NCBI GenBank assembly: GCA_002396065.1
Contig: DGWE01000055.1
Location: 747 to 25,471, forward strand
DNA from: Eubacteriaceae bacterium UBA4266
GTDB taxonomy: Bacteria; Bacillota; Clostridia; Eubacteriales; Eubacteriaceae
Direction: 5' to 3'
DNA length: 24,725 nt
Below the pieces are notes generated by a model. That model did not search any database, was not told the origin of the DNA, and saw only the letters and a program-made list of their open reading frames with translations. Positions 15,961-24,512 of this stretch are shown here, one piece after another (position 1 is the stretch's first letter; each line of letters starts with the position of its first letter). The position numbers were made by a program, and so were the translations under genes.

Positions 15961-16985
15961 ACGGTCTTCTTGCGGTCGCCCATGTACACTTCGAAAATCC
16001 GCTTGGCGAGCAGGTCGGCGTCGTGCCGAACGTGTTTGTCCTTTTGAACGACAAAATTGTCCTTAATGTAGCGGTAAGGCAGCAGCTCCTGACCGATTTT
16101 CACCGGTTTTGAGCCGATTTTCGCGTACTGCTTGAGCATCTCAGCGCTGAGCGTGCCGTCGTTGACAACGACATTATCAAAAAGCGGCCCTTTATTCTTG
16201 ATCTGCTGATGGGCTTCCAACGCGCGGATATGATCGGCCTGCGTGTACCCGATGGTTTCTCCCGGCTGCATCATGATATTGCCGACGTAAAATTTCTGAG
16301 CGGTGCTGCTCTTAATCGTCTCTTCAATGCCGTCGATCAAGAGATGGGGAATCACCGAGGTGTACAGGCTCCCCGGCCCCATAATGATGATGTCAGCCGA
16401 TTTGATCGCGTCTAGGGTTTCCGGAAGGGCTGCGGCCGGCGTTTTTAAAGAAATCCTTTTGATGTGGGTGTGCGCCGCCTTTGCGGCCTTCGGAATTTTC
16501 GATTCGCCCTCTACAATTTCGCCGTTCGCCAATTCACCGATGAGGGTCATGTCGTCTAAAGTCACGGGCAGTACGGTCCCGGTGATTTGGAGCACGTCGG
16601 ACGTCCTGCGGATCGCGTCGTAGAAATCCGCGGAAATGCCCGTCATCGCGGCCAGAAATAAATTGCCGAAGTTGTGGCCTTCGAGGCGGCCCTTGTCAAA
16701 ACGGTAATTGAACAGCGCCTGCATCACGTTCTCGTCGTCTGCCAGCGCCAAAATACAATTGCGGATGTCGCCCGGCGGCAGAATGCCCAGGTCTTCTCTC
16801 AATTTACCGGAGCTGCCGCCATCGTCGCCAACGGTGACAATGGCCGTCAGCCGATTGGTATATTTTTTAAGTCCGCGCAAAATAACCGACAAACCGGTGC
16901 CGCCGCCGAATGCGACGACCTTGGGGTTGCGGACGCGGACAATATCTTTGATCGTAAATTCACGGATATATTCTTTGATTTCCAT
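15957..16985 (-). CDS. yvcK: YvcK/CofD-like gluconeogenesis factor
   Basis: YvcK-family proteins bind UDP-GlcNAc or related UDP-sugars and are needed for growth on gluconeogenic substrates and for normal cell shape. The 342-residue product shows the nucleotide-binding start VVAFGGGTGLSVILRGLKKY (GGGTG at about 27-31), the family motif VTVGDDGGSSGKLREDLGILPPGD, and MGPGSLYTSVIPHLLI, all conserved in the CofD/YvcK fold. The N-terminal 20 residues (MEIKEYIREFTIKDIVRVRN) are somewhat longer than the shortest relatives. TTGGAGGATAG gives a strong ribosome binding site. The gene lies 48 nt after rapZ and overlaps whiA by 4 nt. Confidence 0.94.
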   Translation of the reverse strand: MEIKEYIREFTIKDIVRVRNPKVVAFGGGTGLSVILRGLKKYTNRLTAIVTVGDDGGSSGKLREDLGILPPGDIRNCILALADDENVMQALFNYRFDKGRLEGHNFGNLFLAAMTGISADFYDAIRRTSDVLQITGTVLPVTLDDMTLIGELANGEIVEGESKIPKAAKAAHTHIKRISLKTPAAALPETLDAIKSADIIIMGPGSLYTSVIPHLLIDGIEETIKSSTAQKFYVGNIMMQPGETIGYTQADHIRALEAHQQIKNKGPLFDNVVVNDGTLSAEMLKQYAKIGSKPVKIGQELLPYRYIKDNFVVQKDKHVRHDADLLAKRIFEVYMGDRKKTV

Positions 16986-17033
16986 ATCTATCCTCCAATT
17001 GGCATATCCATTGGGATTTTCGTTATTCTATGC

Positions 17034-17903
17034 TCATCGAAGATCTTTGTCAATATCGCGGTGGGTCAAACTCACCGGAATGTTTTCTTTTTGAAGGGCT
17101 TCACTTAATAGGCAGGCAAAGGTTACGGAGCGATGTCTTCCGCCGGTGCAGCCGAAGGCGATTTCCACGTACTGCTTATTCACTTCTTCGTAGTGGGGAA
17201 TCGTCGTCTTGACTAAATCCAATATTTTTTCAAAATAAACCTTTGACTGTGGGAACTGCATCACGTAATCTTGGACGGCCTTGTCCTGCCCAGTCAGTCT
17301 GCGAAGGTTCGCTTTATAATAAGGGTTGGGCAGAAAGCGCACGTCAAAAACAAAGTCTGCCGAAATCGGCATCCCGTATTTAAAGCCGAAAGACGACACT
17401 TTCACGCCAACCTCTGCATTTTCCTTTTCCAGCGCGAGCATGTTTAAAATCAGTTTCTTGAGATCTTTAACAGCGAGACTCGTCGTGTCAATGATGTAAT
17501 CCGCGCGGGTGCGCAGTTCTTTTAAAATGCCGCGTTCCATTTCAATCGCGCCGACCAAGGTGTTGGCCTGATCCAATAGTGGATGCTTGCGCCTTGAAAC
17601 CTGATAGCGGCGCACCAGCTCCTGCGTATCCGCCTCGAGGAAAAGTACCTCGACATCCGACGGCAGGTCGCCGGCAAATCGATTGAAGATTTCAGCCACG
17701 TCGTGGTCGGTTCCAGAGCCGCGGACGTCGGCCACGATCGCCAGGCGTTCGAATTCAGAGCCGCCGTTTCGGCACAATCTGATAAAGGTCAAAACGAGAT
17801 GAACCGGCACATTGTCGACGCAGAAAAAGCCTTCGTCTTCCAAAATGTCAATCGCCTTTGATTTGCCTGCTCCAGATAAACCTGTAATAATCAATGTTTT
17901 CAT
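17034..17903 (-). CDS. rapZ: RNase adapter / nucleotide-binding protein RapZ (YvcJ)
   Basis: A P-loop protein. In E. coli RapZ delivers the sRNA GlmZ to RNase E and senses glucosamine-6-phosphate; in Firmicutes the homologue YvcJ has NTPase activity and a less clear role. The 289-residue product has the Walker A GLSGAGKS at residues 8-15, followed by ALDVLEDEGF-like KAIDILEDEGFFCVDNVP. Its C-terminal domain ends with the diagnostic GCTGGRHRSV (about 251-260) and THRDIDKD. Length and motifs fit the family. AAGGGAAACGAGC precedes the ATG. It lies between the PHP gene and yvcK, the conserved order. Confidence 0.95.
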   Translation of the reverse strand: MKTLIITGLSGAGKSKAIDILEDEGFFCVDNVPVHLVLTFIRLCRNGGSEFERLAIVADVRGSGTDHDVAEIFNRFAGDLPSDVEVLFLEADTQELVRRYQVSRRKHPLLDQANTLVGAIEMERGILKELRTRADYIIDTTSLAVKDLKKLILNMLALEKENAEVGVKVSSFGFKYGMPISADFVFDVRFLPNPYYKANLRRLTGQDKAVQDYVMQFPQSKVYFEKILDLVKTTIPHYEEVNKQYVEIAFGCTGGRHRSVTFACLLSEALQKENIPVSLTHRDIDKDLR

Positions 17904-17953
17904 GCTCGTTTCCCTTACTTTCTATCAAATGCTGCTGATTGATTACGCTTCTT

Positions 17954-18682
17954 TTACACGAGATTGATGATCTGCTCCCGCGGAATGCCCGATGCCTCAG
18001 CCCAGGCGATGCCCTGCGCGACGTCGGCCACCCGGTCGATTGAATGGGCGTCCGAATTAATGGCAAAGGTGCCGCCGTATTGCGCAGCGCGTTTCAATTC
18101 CTCGGCGTTCAAATGATGATGCCGCGGATTAATTTCCAGAATCACGTGCTTTTCAGCCGCCTTTTTCGCCACAGCCTCTACATCGATCGGACATTTGTCC
18201 CCCGGATGGGTGATCATTTTTAAATCGTAGCGGTCCATCATCTTCAAATAAGTCTGCGTGTTGGCCCGACGGCTCCCTTCTTTTAAGAAGGACAGCACTT
18301 TCGTCAGGTAATTGCGCAGCTTAAAGGTAAAGAAATCCGAAAACCGGTGTGGGATATACACCCAGTGGTAGCCGGCGTAAATCCAATCGCAGTACTGTTT
18401 TTCTTCTTCACCGATATCGATGGTGCCGTCTTTTCCTGTGATGTTGGATTCCACTGACAGATAAATTTGAATGTCTGAATATTTCTGATTGAGGCGGTCG
18501 ATTTCCTCGCGCATCACGCGGAAATTTTCGGGCTTGACGCCGTAAAGCGGATGGCTGCGGCCGTGGTCAGAGATCACAATCGCCTCCAGCCCCAGCTGTC
18601 TCGCCCGATTGACCATTTCCTCGATCGAGTTCTTGCCGTGGCTGAAGGTCGTGTGGGTGTGCAGATCTGCCTTAATCTTCAT
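17954..18682 (-). CDS. PHP-domain phosphoesterase
   Basis: A 242-residue stand-alone PHP (polymerase and histidinol phosphatase) protein of the YcdX-like type. The metal-binding motifs are seen in order: DLHTHTTFSHG at the N-terminus, VISDHGRSHPLYG, an SVESNITGKDG segment, MITHPGD, LEINPRHHH, and INSDAHS near the C-terminus. Such proteins hydrolyse phosphoesters with three metals, but the substrate here is unknown. The ATG at 18682 lies inside the end of murB, an 11-nt overlap; a GTG one codon earlier is also possible. GGAG upstream falls within murB. The close coupling to murB and rapZ recurs in Clostridia and suggests a link to cell-envelope metabolism, which is inference only. Confidence 0.88.
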   Translation of the reverse strand: MKIKADLHTHTTFSHGKNSIEEMVNRARQLGLEAIVISDHGRSHPLYGVKPENFRVMREEIDRLNQKYSDIQIYLSVESNITGKDGTIDIGEEEKQYCDWIYAGYHWVYIPHRFSDFFTFKLRNYLTKVLSFLKEGSRRANTQTYLKMMDRYDLKMITHPGDKCPIDVEAVAKKAAEKHVILEINPRHHHLNAEELKRAAQYGGTFAINSDAHSIDRVADVAQGIAWAEASGIPREQIINLV

Positions 18683-19610
18683 CACGGGTGTCTTCTCCGA
18701 TCGTGATGACCTCAGGCTTTAAATCGACGCCGAACTGCGCCTTCACCTTGTGCTGGACGTCGCCGATCAGTTGAAGGACGTCGGCCGCCGTCGCGTTGTC
18801 CGCGTTGATGACGAAGCCGCTGTGCTTCTGGCTGACCTCTGCGCCGCCGACCTGATAACCCTTGAGTCCGGCATCCTGGATCAATTTCCCTGCGAAATAC
18901 CCTTCAGGCCGCTTAAAGGTGCTGCCGGCGCTCGGGTAATTGAGGGGCTGTTTGTCCCGCCGACGCTGGTTCAATTCCTTCATTTTCGCGCGTATCACTT
19001 CCGCATTGCCCGGGGTCAGCGTCAGCTCTACGGCTGTGACAATTTCCCCTGCATCCCGCATGCGGCTCTGGCGGTAGCCAAAATGGCAGTCCGCACCGTC
19101 CACCGTTTCGAACCTGCCGTCAGCCGTCATCAGGTGCACTTTCGCGACCACGTCTTTCATTTCACCGCCGTAGGCACCGGCGTTCATGATTGCCGCACCG
19201 CCAATGGTGCCGGGAATGCCCGACGCGAACTCAAAACCGCTTAAGCTGTGGGCCAGCGCTTCCTGCGCCACCGCGCGCAGCGACGCGCCGGCCTGCGCCG
19301 TGACCCGGGTGCCTTCGGTCACGACAGTGTTCATCTGCCGCGTGTTGATCATGACGCCTCGGAAACCGCCGTCGCGCACCAATAGATTGCTGCCGTTTCC
19401 CATCAAAAAGACGGGGATGTCATTGGTTTTGCAGAAAGCTGTGATGTCTGCCAGCTGTTCTTCATTTTCCGGAAAGACGATAAAATCCGCCGGACCTCCG
19501 ATTCGAAACGTCGTGTGGTCCCGCATCAAACTGTCGATTAACAGCTGATCGCTGCTGACAATTTCCAGTAATTTATTTTTTATTTCATTTTTATTTAATT
19601 TATATATCAT
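18672..19610 (-). CDS. murB: UDP-N-acetylenolpyruvoylglucosamine reductase
   Basis: FAD- and NADPH-dependent reduction of UDP-GlcNAc-enolpyruvate to UDP-MurNAc, the second committed step of peptidoglycan synthesis. The 312-residue product shows the FAD-binding motifs HTTFRIGGPADFIVFPENEEQL and GNGSNLLVRDGGFRG, and ASGIPGTIGGAAIMNAGAYGGEMKD. The catalytic Ser region is YPSAGSTFKRPEGYFAGKLI. Length fits the short type II MurB found in Firmicutes. The start at 19610 has AAGGAG 13 nt upstream, a rather long spacing. The first 15 codons are unusually A/T-rich and lysine/asparagine-rich. It lies 74 nt after comF with no clear terminator between. Confidence 0.95.
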   Translation of the reverse strand: MIYKLNKNEIKNKLLEIVSSDQLLIDSLMRDHTTFRIGGPADFIVFPENEEQLADITAFCKTNDIPVFLMGNGSNLLVRDGGFRGVMINTRQMNTVVTEGTRVTAQAGASLRAVAQEALAHSLSGFEFASGIPGTIGGAAIMNAGAYGGEMKDVVAKVHLMTADGRFETVDGADCHFGYRQSRMRDAGEIVTAVELTLTPGNAEVIRAKMKELNQRRRDKQPLNYPSAGSTFKRPEGYFAGKLIQDAGLKGYQVGGAEVSQKHSGFVINADNATAADVLQLIGDVQHKVKAQFGVDLKPEVITIGEDTRDED

Positions 19611-19684
19611 AAGCTTGTTTTAGCTCCTTAATTTCTTGCAATGCTGTCGATGATATCACAGCATCATTAAAAAGGTATTAAATC

Positions 19685-20428
19685 TTATGAGGGCACGGCC
19701 GCAAAGGTGATGACCGCAACATCTGCGGCACCGGCTTTTTTCAGCGCCGCCGCACAGGCGTCGAGGGTCGCGCCGGTCGTCATGACGTCGTCGACGAGAG
19801 CGATCCGCTTCCCGCGGACGCGCTCAGAATTGGCAATGCCAAAGGCGTTTTTGACATTTTTGAGACGGAATGACGCCGGCTGTCCCAATTGGTGCGGTGT
19901 ATCGACAACGCGCTTTAAGCACTCCGCGTCCAGCGTAATCTCGATACCCCTTTCATTTAAGCCAGAAGTGATGCCCGCCGCGAGCTGTTCGCTTTGGTTG
20001 TAGCCGCGCTCGGTCAGCCTGTTCGGATGCAGCGGCACCGGGATCAACGCGTCGACCTCCGCCATCCACGGACAATCCGCGAGGTCCTGCGCCATCTGGG
20101 TGCCAGCCCAATAGGCCAGGGTTTTCTGATAATTGAATTTAAACCCCGCCGCGATTTGCTCAGCTGCCCTGCCGTAGACCAGCCAAACCCATCCGCGGTC
20201 GATCGGCCGCTTGGCGTCACTTCTGCAGGCGCTGCAGAGATCGGCATCGTCTGAGGATAAGGGTCTTCCGCATCGACGGCACGTCTGCGCGTCGTTTTTC
20301 GGCAGTTCCCGCAGACATTGATCGCAGAGATAGGCCTCTTTTTTCCACAGTATTTTTTTGCAGACAGGGCAGCGATCGTTGTCGATCAACAGCAGCCGGC
20401 TCAAATGCTCGAGAAGTTTATTTTTCAT
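19685..20428 (-). CDS. ComF-family protein (zinc ribbon plus phosphoribosyltransferase fold)
   Basis: A 247-residue ComF-like protein. In competent bacteria ComF is needed for DNA uptake or processing of incoming ssDNA; in others its role is unknown. The N-terminus holds two CxxC...CxxC groups (C20/C23 with C35/C38, and C50/C53 with C65/C68), expected to bind zinc. The C-terminal half is a phosphoribosyltransferase-like fold with the PRPP-binding motif ALVDDVMTTGATLDACAAALK. VPLHPNRLTERGYNQSEQLA is the typical ComF segment. The ATG overlaps the recD2 stop as ATGA, so the two genes are probably translated together. No other competence gene lies nearby. Confidence 0.9.
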   Translation of the reverse strand: MKNKLLEHLSRLLLIDNDRCPVCKKILWKKEAYLCDQCLRELPKNDAQTCRRCGRPLSSDDADLCSACRSDAKRPIDRGWVWLVYGRAAEQIAAGFKFNYQKTLAYWAGTQMAQDLADCPWMAEVDALIPVPLHPNRLTERGYNQSEQLAAGITSGLNERGIEITLDAECLKRVVDTPHQLGQPASFRLKNVKNAFGIANSERVRGKRIALVDDVMTTGATLDACAAALKKAGAADVAVITFAAVPS

Positions 20429-22635
20429 AGCGATAAATTTCGATAGCGCGCGATCCGGAAAACCAGTCCTGTTTTCCGCTTGCGGCTGTCGTCAGACTGG
20501 ATCATTCGGATAAAATGCTCGGGCCGCCCGACGAGGATCATCATGCGCTTGGCTCGGGTAACCCCGGTGTACAGCAGCTTTCGATTTAAAAACAGCGGCG
20601 AGCCGCCAATCAGCGGCATGATGACCACTGGAAATTCCGACCCTTGACTTTTGTGAACCGTCATCGCAAAGGCGTGGGCGAGCTCGTCCAGCTGATCAAA
20701 ACCGTAAACCGCCTCGCGGCCGTCTGTGAAGGCCACTGTCAGCTGGCGCTTGTCGTCGGAAATCGACTTAACCGTGCCAATGTCGCCGTTGTAAACGCCG
20801 TCGCCTTCTTCAAAGGTGAGGGCATCCCGCCACTTCATCTGGTAGTTGTTGCGAATCTGCATCACCTTGTCGCCCTCCCGAAAGACGACGGGCCCGAAGG
20901 TATGTTCATTTTTCCGAGATGACGCCGGATTGAGAATGTTTTGGATTATTTGATTCAGCGCAATTGTGCCGACAAGTCCTTTTTTGACCGGTGAAATGAC
21001 CTGAACGTCGTGCACCACATCGATCCCGGCGTTGTCCTTCAGTCGGTAGCCCAGAAGATCGAGGACCGTCTTTTCAATGCTCTCCTGATTTTTTTCAGGG
21101 ATCAACACAAAATCCGATTGGTTGTCGATTCGGGGGACACTGCCCTCGTTTATGGCTTTGGCGTTGACAGAAATCTGGCTCTTTTCCGACTGGCGGTAAA
21201 TGCGCTTCAGACGGACGACCGGCGCAATGTCGCTTTCAATTAAATCGCTGAGCACATTGCCCGGCCCCACCGACGGGAGCTGGTCCGCATCGCCCACTAA
21301 AATCAGGCGCGTGCCCTCTTCGATGGCCTCGAGCAGACTTTTCATCAGCACGATGTCGATCATCGACGCCTCGTCGACGATCAGCGCGTTGAGCTCCAGC
21401 GGATTGTCGGCATTGCGCTCAAAGGTCGGCGTCAGCGCGTTGTCATCGTAATGGTATTCCAGCAGACGGTGCAGGGTTTTCGCTTCCTCGCCTGTGGTTT
21501 CAGTCATGCGCTTCGCCGCGCGCCCCGTCGGTGCCGCGAGCTGAACGGACAGCCGCATGCTTTTTAAAATGTTTAAAATGCCGTTGATGATCGTCGTCTT
21601 CCCGGTGCCAGGGCCGCCTGTGATGACGACCAGCCCCGCCTCAACCGCGGTCTTGATCGCGTTGCGCTGTGCTTCGTCGAGGGTGATGGCCATGTGGCTT
21701 TCGTAGTGGTCAATGGCTTCGCCCACATCGATGGCGTCCGTCTGGAAATGGCTCTCTGCCAGCTGCGTCAGCATGAGCGCCGTGGCGTCCTCCGCTTCGT
21801 AAAGCCCCATCGGGTAATAGACCGGCCTGCCATCAATATCGTCCATATGGGCGCCGCCGCCGATGATCGTCTCCCGGATGCCCCCTTCGACGGTTTCTCT
21901 GCCGACGCCGAGGAGTTCCTGTGCCCGCGCGGTCAATTCCTCTTCATTCATATAGGTATTACCCTGAGCGTAGCATTCTCTGAGCGCCTGAACGACGCCG
22001 GCCTGAATCCGCTTGCTGTTATCCCTGTCGACCCCCAGCTTTTCCGCCAGCTGATCCGCCGCTTTAAAGCCGACGCCGCGGATATCCCGGACGATGCGGT
22101 AAGGGTCCTCGAGGAGAATCGCTACGGTTTGATCGTGGTAGGCGTTGTAGAGCTTCATCGCCATTTTCGACGACACGCCGTATTCCTGAAGTTCGATGAG
22201 GACCTTCCGAATATCCCGCTGATCTTGGTAAGCGCCAAGAATTCGGCTTAACGTTTTTTTGCCGATGCCGGGAATTTCCAAAAGCCGAGATGGATCCTCG
22301 TCCAACATGTGCAGCGTCTCCTGGCCAAAACGCGCAACGATCTGCGCTGCCATCTTCGGCCCAATCCCCGGGAGCAGGCCGCTGCTGAGATATTGAATCA
22401 ACCCGTCCTCCGTCGTCGGCAAGTCGACGCGGTAATGCTCAAACTGAAACTGGCGGCCGTAAACCAGGTGATTGGTCCATTGGCCCAAAAGTGTCAGATG
22501 GGTGCCCAGCTCAACTGTTACCATATGCCCGACGACAGTCACCATTTCGCCGTCGACATCGAGATCGGCCACGGTATAGCCATTTTCATCGTTATGAAAA
22601 ACGACATTTTCCAATGATCCGCTAAGCTTTTCCAT
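20425..22635 (-). CDS. recD2: ATP-dependent helicase RecD2
   Basis: A 5'-3' superfamily 1B DNA helicase found in bacteria without RecBCD, acting in DNA repair and replication-fork maintenance. The 735-residue product has the RecD2-specific N-terminal extension with OB-like and helix-hairpin-helix elements (GLLPGIGPKMA about 87-97, EIPGIGKKTL about 120-129, RGVGFKAADQL about 186-196). The helicase core follows: Walker A GGPGTGKTT (about 340-348), LIVDEASMID, GDADQLPSVGPGNVL and the late motif TVHKSQGSEFP. An ATG at 22665 would add ten residues, but AGAGG precedes the ATG at 22635 and the predicted transcription start lies near 22661, so 22635 is chosen. It is the first gene of the series running to whiA. 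Confidence 0.95.
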   Translation of the reverse strand: MEKLSGSLENVVFHNDENGYTVADLDVDGEMVTVVGHMVTVELGTHLTLLGQWTNHLVYGRQFQFEHYRVDLPTTEDGLIQYLSSGLLPGIGPKMAAQIVARFGQETLHMLDEDPSRLLEIPGIGKKTLSRILGAYQDQRDIRKVLIELQEYGVSSKMAMKLYNAYHDQTVAILLEDPYRIVRDIRGVGFKAADQLAEKLGVDRDNSKRIQAGVVQALRECYAQGNTYMNEEELTARAQELLGVGRETVEGGIRETIIGGGAHMDDIDGRPVYYPMGLYEAEDATALMLTQLAESHFQTDAIDVGEAIDHYESHMAITLDEAQRNAIKTAVEAGLVVITGGPGTGKTTIINGILNILKSMRLSVQLAAPTGRAAKRMTETTGEEAKTLHRLLEYHYDDNALTPTFERNADNPLELNALIVDEASMIDIVLMKSLLEAIEEGTRLILVGDADQLPSVGPGNVLSDLIESDIAPVVRLKRIYRQSEKSQISVNAKAINEGSVPRIDNQSDFVLIPEKNQESIEKTVLDLLGYRLKDNAGIDVVHDVQVISPVKKGLVGTIALNQIIQNILNPASSRKNEHTFGPVVFREGDKVMQIRNNYQMKWRDALTFEEGDGVYNGDIGTVKSISDDKRQLTVAFTDGREAVYGFDQLDELAHAFAMTVHKSQGSEFPVVIMPLIGGSPLFLNRKLLYTGVTRAKRMMILVGRPEHFIRMIQSDDSRKRKTGLVFRIARYRNLSL

Positions 22636-22667
22636 CCCATCCTCTTTTCTCGTTTGATTTAACATTT

Positions 22668-22697
22668 ATTATACACGACGGTGCTTTCTTCCTGCAA
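22668..22697 (-). promoter_or_regulatory. recD2 promoter
   Basis: On the minus strand TTGCAG (22692-22697), an 18-nt spacer and a perfect TATAAT (22668-22673). It lies back-to-back with the guaB promoter and could drive the whole recD2-to-whiA series, as no clear terminator is seen before 15040. Confidence 0.65.
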
Positions 22698-22720
22698 TGC
22701 TTTTCCAATCTCCCCTTTCC

Positions 22721-22749
22721 TTGACACCCCAAGAAAAAACCACTATAAT
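22721..22749 (+). promoter_or_regulatory. guaB promoter (full consensus)
   Basis: Perfect TTGACA (22721-22726) and perfect TATAAT (22744-22749) with a 17-nt spacer. The predicted start is about 22756, giving an untranslated leader of about 80 nt that is A/T-rich and holds no riboswitch I recognise. Confidence 0.85.
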
Positions 22750-22765
22750 GAATAAAATTTTATTC
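22750..22765. promoter_or_regulatory. 16-bp palindrome at the guaB transcription start
   Basis: GAATAAAATTTTATTC is a perfect 16-bp inverted repeat immediately after the -10. It covers the predicted +1, where a bound repressor would block initiation. It is A/T-rich, so chance is not excluded. An operator role is inference. Confidence 0.4.
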
Positions 22766-22835
22766 GCAACAAGTTATTTTATTGTGATTTGTCGTTCGTT
22801 TATTTGCTTTTATTTCATAACACAAGGAGAACTAT

Positions 22836-24338
22836 ATGGCACAGATTTATGAAGAACCTTCCCGTACCTTTAACGAATATTTGCTTGTCCCGGGCTATTC
22901 CTCATCCGAATGCATCCCTGACAATGTCGATTTAAAGACACCCCTCGTCAAATTTAAAAAAGGCGAAGAACCGGCACTGTCCCTGAATATTCCGATGACC
23001 TCCGCCATCATGCAGGCAGTTTCCGGTGAAAAGATGGCCATCGCCCTCGCTCAGGAAGGCGGCCTCTCATTCATCTACGGTTCCCAGTCCGTCGAAGACG
23101 AAGCCGAAATGGTCGCCAGAGTCAAAGCTTACAAAGCAGGCTTCGTTCCGTCTGACACCAACCTGTCACCGGAAGACACGATGGCAGACTGTCTGGACAT
23201 CAAGCAGCACACCGGCCATTCCACGATCGCCATCACCAGCGACGGCACCGCCAACGGACAATTTCTCGGCATCGTCACCAGCCGCGACTACCGTGTCAGC
23301 CGAATGGACCCGGCCACCAAGATCAAGACCTTCATGACCCCGAAGGACAAGGTGGTTTCCGCGCCGATCGGCACATCCTTGAAAGAAGCGAACAACATCA
23401 TCTGGGATCACAAATTAAATACCTTGCCAATTCTGAACGAAGACGGCACCCTGGCCTATTTCGTTTTCCGCAAGGATTACTCTGTCCATAAATCCAATCC
23501 GCTGGAACTGCTCGACGCGAAAAAGCGCTACATCGTCGGCGCCGGGATCAACACCCGCGACTACGCCGAACGCGTTCCTGCGCTGGTCAACGCAGGCGCA
23601 GACGTGCTGTGTATCGACTCGTCTGAAGGCTATTCCGAATGGCAGAAGCTGACCCTCGAATGGATCCGCGAACATTACGGCGATTCGGTCAAGGTCGGCG
23701 CCGGCAACGTCGTCGACGCAGAAGGCTTCCGTTTCCTCGCCGACTGCGGCGCAGACTTCATTAAAATCGGGATCGGCGGCGGCTCGATCTGCATCACCCG
23801 CGAACAGAAGGGGATCGGCCGCGGACAGGCGACCGCTGTCATCGAAGTGGCCAAAGCCCGCGACGAATACTACAAAGAAACCGGCGTCTACATTCCGATC
23901 TGCTCCGACGGCGGTATCGTCTACGATCACCATATCACACTGGCACTGGCCATGGGCGCGGACTTCGTCATGCTCGGGCGTTACTTCTCCCGTTTCGACG
24001 AAAGCCCGACCCGCATCGTCACCATCAACGGCAACTACATGAAAGAATACTGGGGTGAAGGCAGCAGCCGCGCCCGCAACTGGCAGCGCTACGACTTGGG
24101 CGGCAAAAAAGCGCTCTCCTTCGAAGAAGGGGTCGACTCTTACGTGCCTTACGCCGGGAGTCTTCACGACAACGTAGCCGGCACCTTGTCGAAAATCCGC
24201 TCGACCATGTGCAACTGCGGGTCACTGAACATCCCAGAATTCCAGAAAAAGGCCAAGTTAACCGTCGTGTCTGCGACGAGTATCACCGAAGGCGGCGCCC
24301 ACGACGTCATCCTCAAGGACGACAGCAAGGTCCGCTAA
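22836..24338 (+). CDS. guaB: IMP dehydrogenase, Tritrichomonas-like type
   Basis: NAD-dependent oxidation of IMP to XMP, the first step from IMP to GMP. The 500-residue product has a TIM barrel split by two CBS domains (about residues 108-218). Catalytic features are the Cys in [19 protein letters not shown] (C319), the NAD-site Asp in [10 protein letters not shown] (D261), and the flap [18 protein letters not shown] with Arg418-Tyr419. These positions equal the residue numbers known for Tritrichomonas foetus IMPDH, and the flanking sequence resembles that enzyme more than Bacillus GuaB, whose motif is GSICTTR. AAGGAG lies six bases before the ATG. The gene is single, divergent from recD2, with a full-consensus promoter. 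I see no terminator of its own before the IS end 41 nt downstream. Confidence 0.95.
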   Translation: MAQIYEEPSRTFNEYLLVPGYSSSECIPDNVDLKTPLVKFKKGEEPALSLNIPMTSAIMQAVSGEKMAIALAQEGGLSFIYGSQSVEDEAEMVARVKAYKAGFVPSDTNLSPEDTMADCLDIKQHTGHSTIAITSDGTANGQFLGIVTSRDYRVSRMDPATKIKTFMTPKDKVVSAPIGTSLKEANNIIWDHKLNTLPILNEDGTLAYFVFRKDYSVHKSNPLELLDAKKRYIVGAGINTRDYAERVPALVNAGADVLCIDSSEGYSEWQKLTLEWIREHYGDSVKVGAGNVVDAEGFRFLADCGADFIKIGIGGGSICITREQKGIGRGQATAVIEVAKARDEYYKETGVYIPICSDGGIVYDHHITLALAMGADFVMLGRYFSRFDESPTRIVTINGNYMKEYWGEGSSRARNWQRYDLGGKKALSFEEGVDSYVPYAGSLHDNVAGTLSKIRSTMCNCGSLNIPEFQKKAKLTVVSATSITEGGAHDVILKDDSKVR

Positions 24339-24425
24339 TATCTAATTTGTAAATAGTAAAACACTGAAGACTGATGTCGTGAACCGCACCCCGTCAAGTA
24401 GACAATCAAAAAAATAAAATTTCTT

Positions 24426-24456
24426 TGCCATCAGGCTCACGTCTGATGGCATTTTT
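24426..24456. terminator. Hairpin terminator inside the IS end
   Basis: TGCCATCAG (24426-24434) pairs with CTGATGGCA (24443-24451) around an 8-nt loop, followed by five T on the plus strand. On the minus strand a T-rich tract also follows. It belongs to the IS, between the orfB stop and the terminal repeat. It may now also stop guaB transcripts. Confidence 0.7.
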
Positions 24457-24512
24457 CATGCCGCTATTTTATATTGATTATGTTTTTCCATAGGTGTCAA
24501 CACACCTAGATT
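24456..24512 (-). pseudogene. Last codons of the IS3-family orfB
   Basis: In a different frame from OrfA the minus strand reads NLGVLTPMEKHNQYKIAA and a TGA. It matches the C-terminal end of IS3-family OrfB transposases (a ...NLGxLTPxEK... tail). The DDE catalytic domain that should precede it (roughly 250 residues) is absent, so a deletion has joined the orfA end to the orfB end near 24513-24522. Confidence 0.7.

Noticed and set aside
19641..19664. Hairpin between comF and murB as a terminator
   Set aside because: It has only a 7-bp stem with a 10-nt loop. On the transcribed strand the T run precedes the hairpin instead of following it.
22756..22835. Guanine or other riboswitch in the guaB leader
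   Set aside because: The 80-nt leader is A/T-rich without strong stems or the known conserved loops.
23415..24167. Open reading frame of 250 codons on the minus strand opposite guaB
   Set aside because: Its V/D/A-rich composition is typical of the reverse strand of a GC-rich gene, and it is fully inside guaB.
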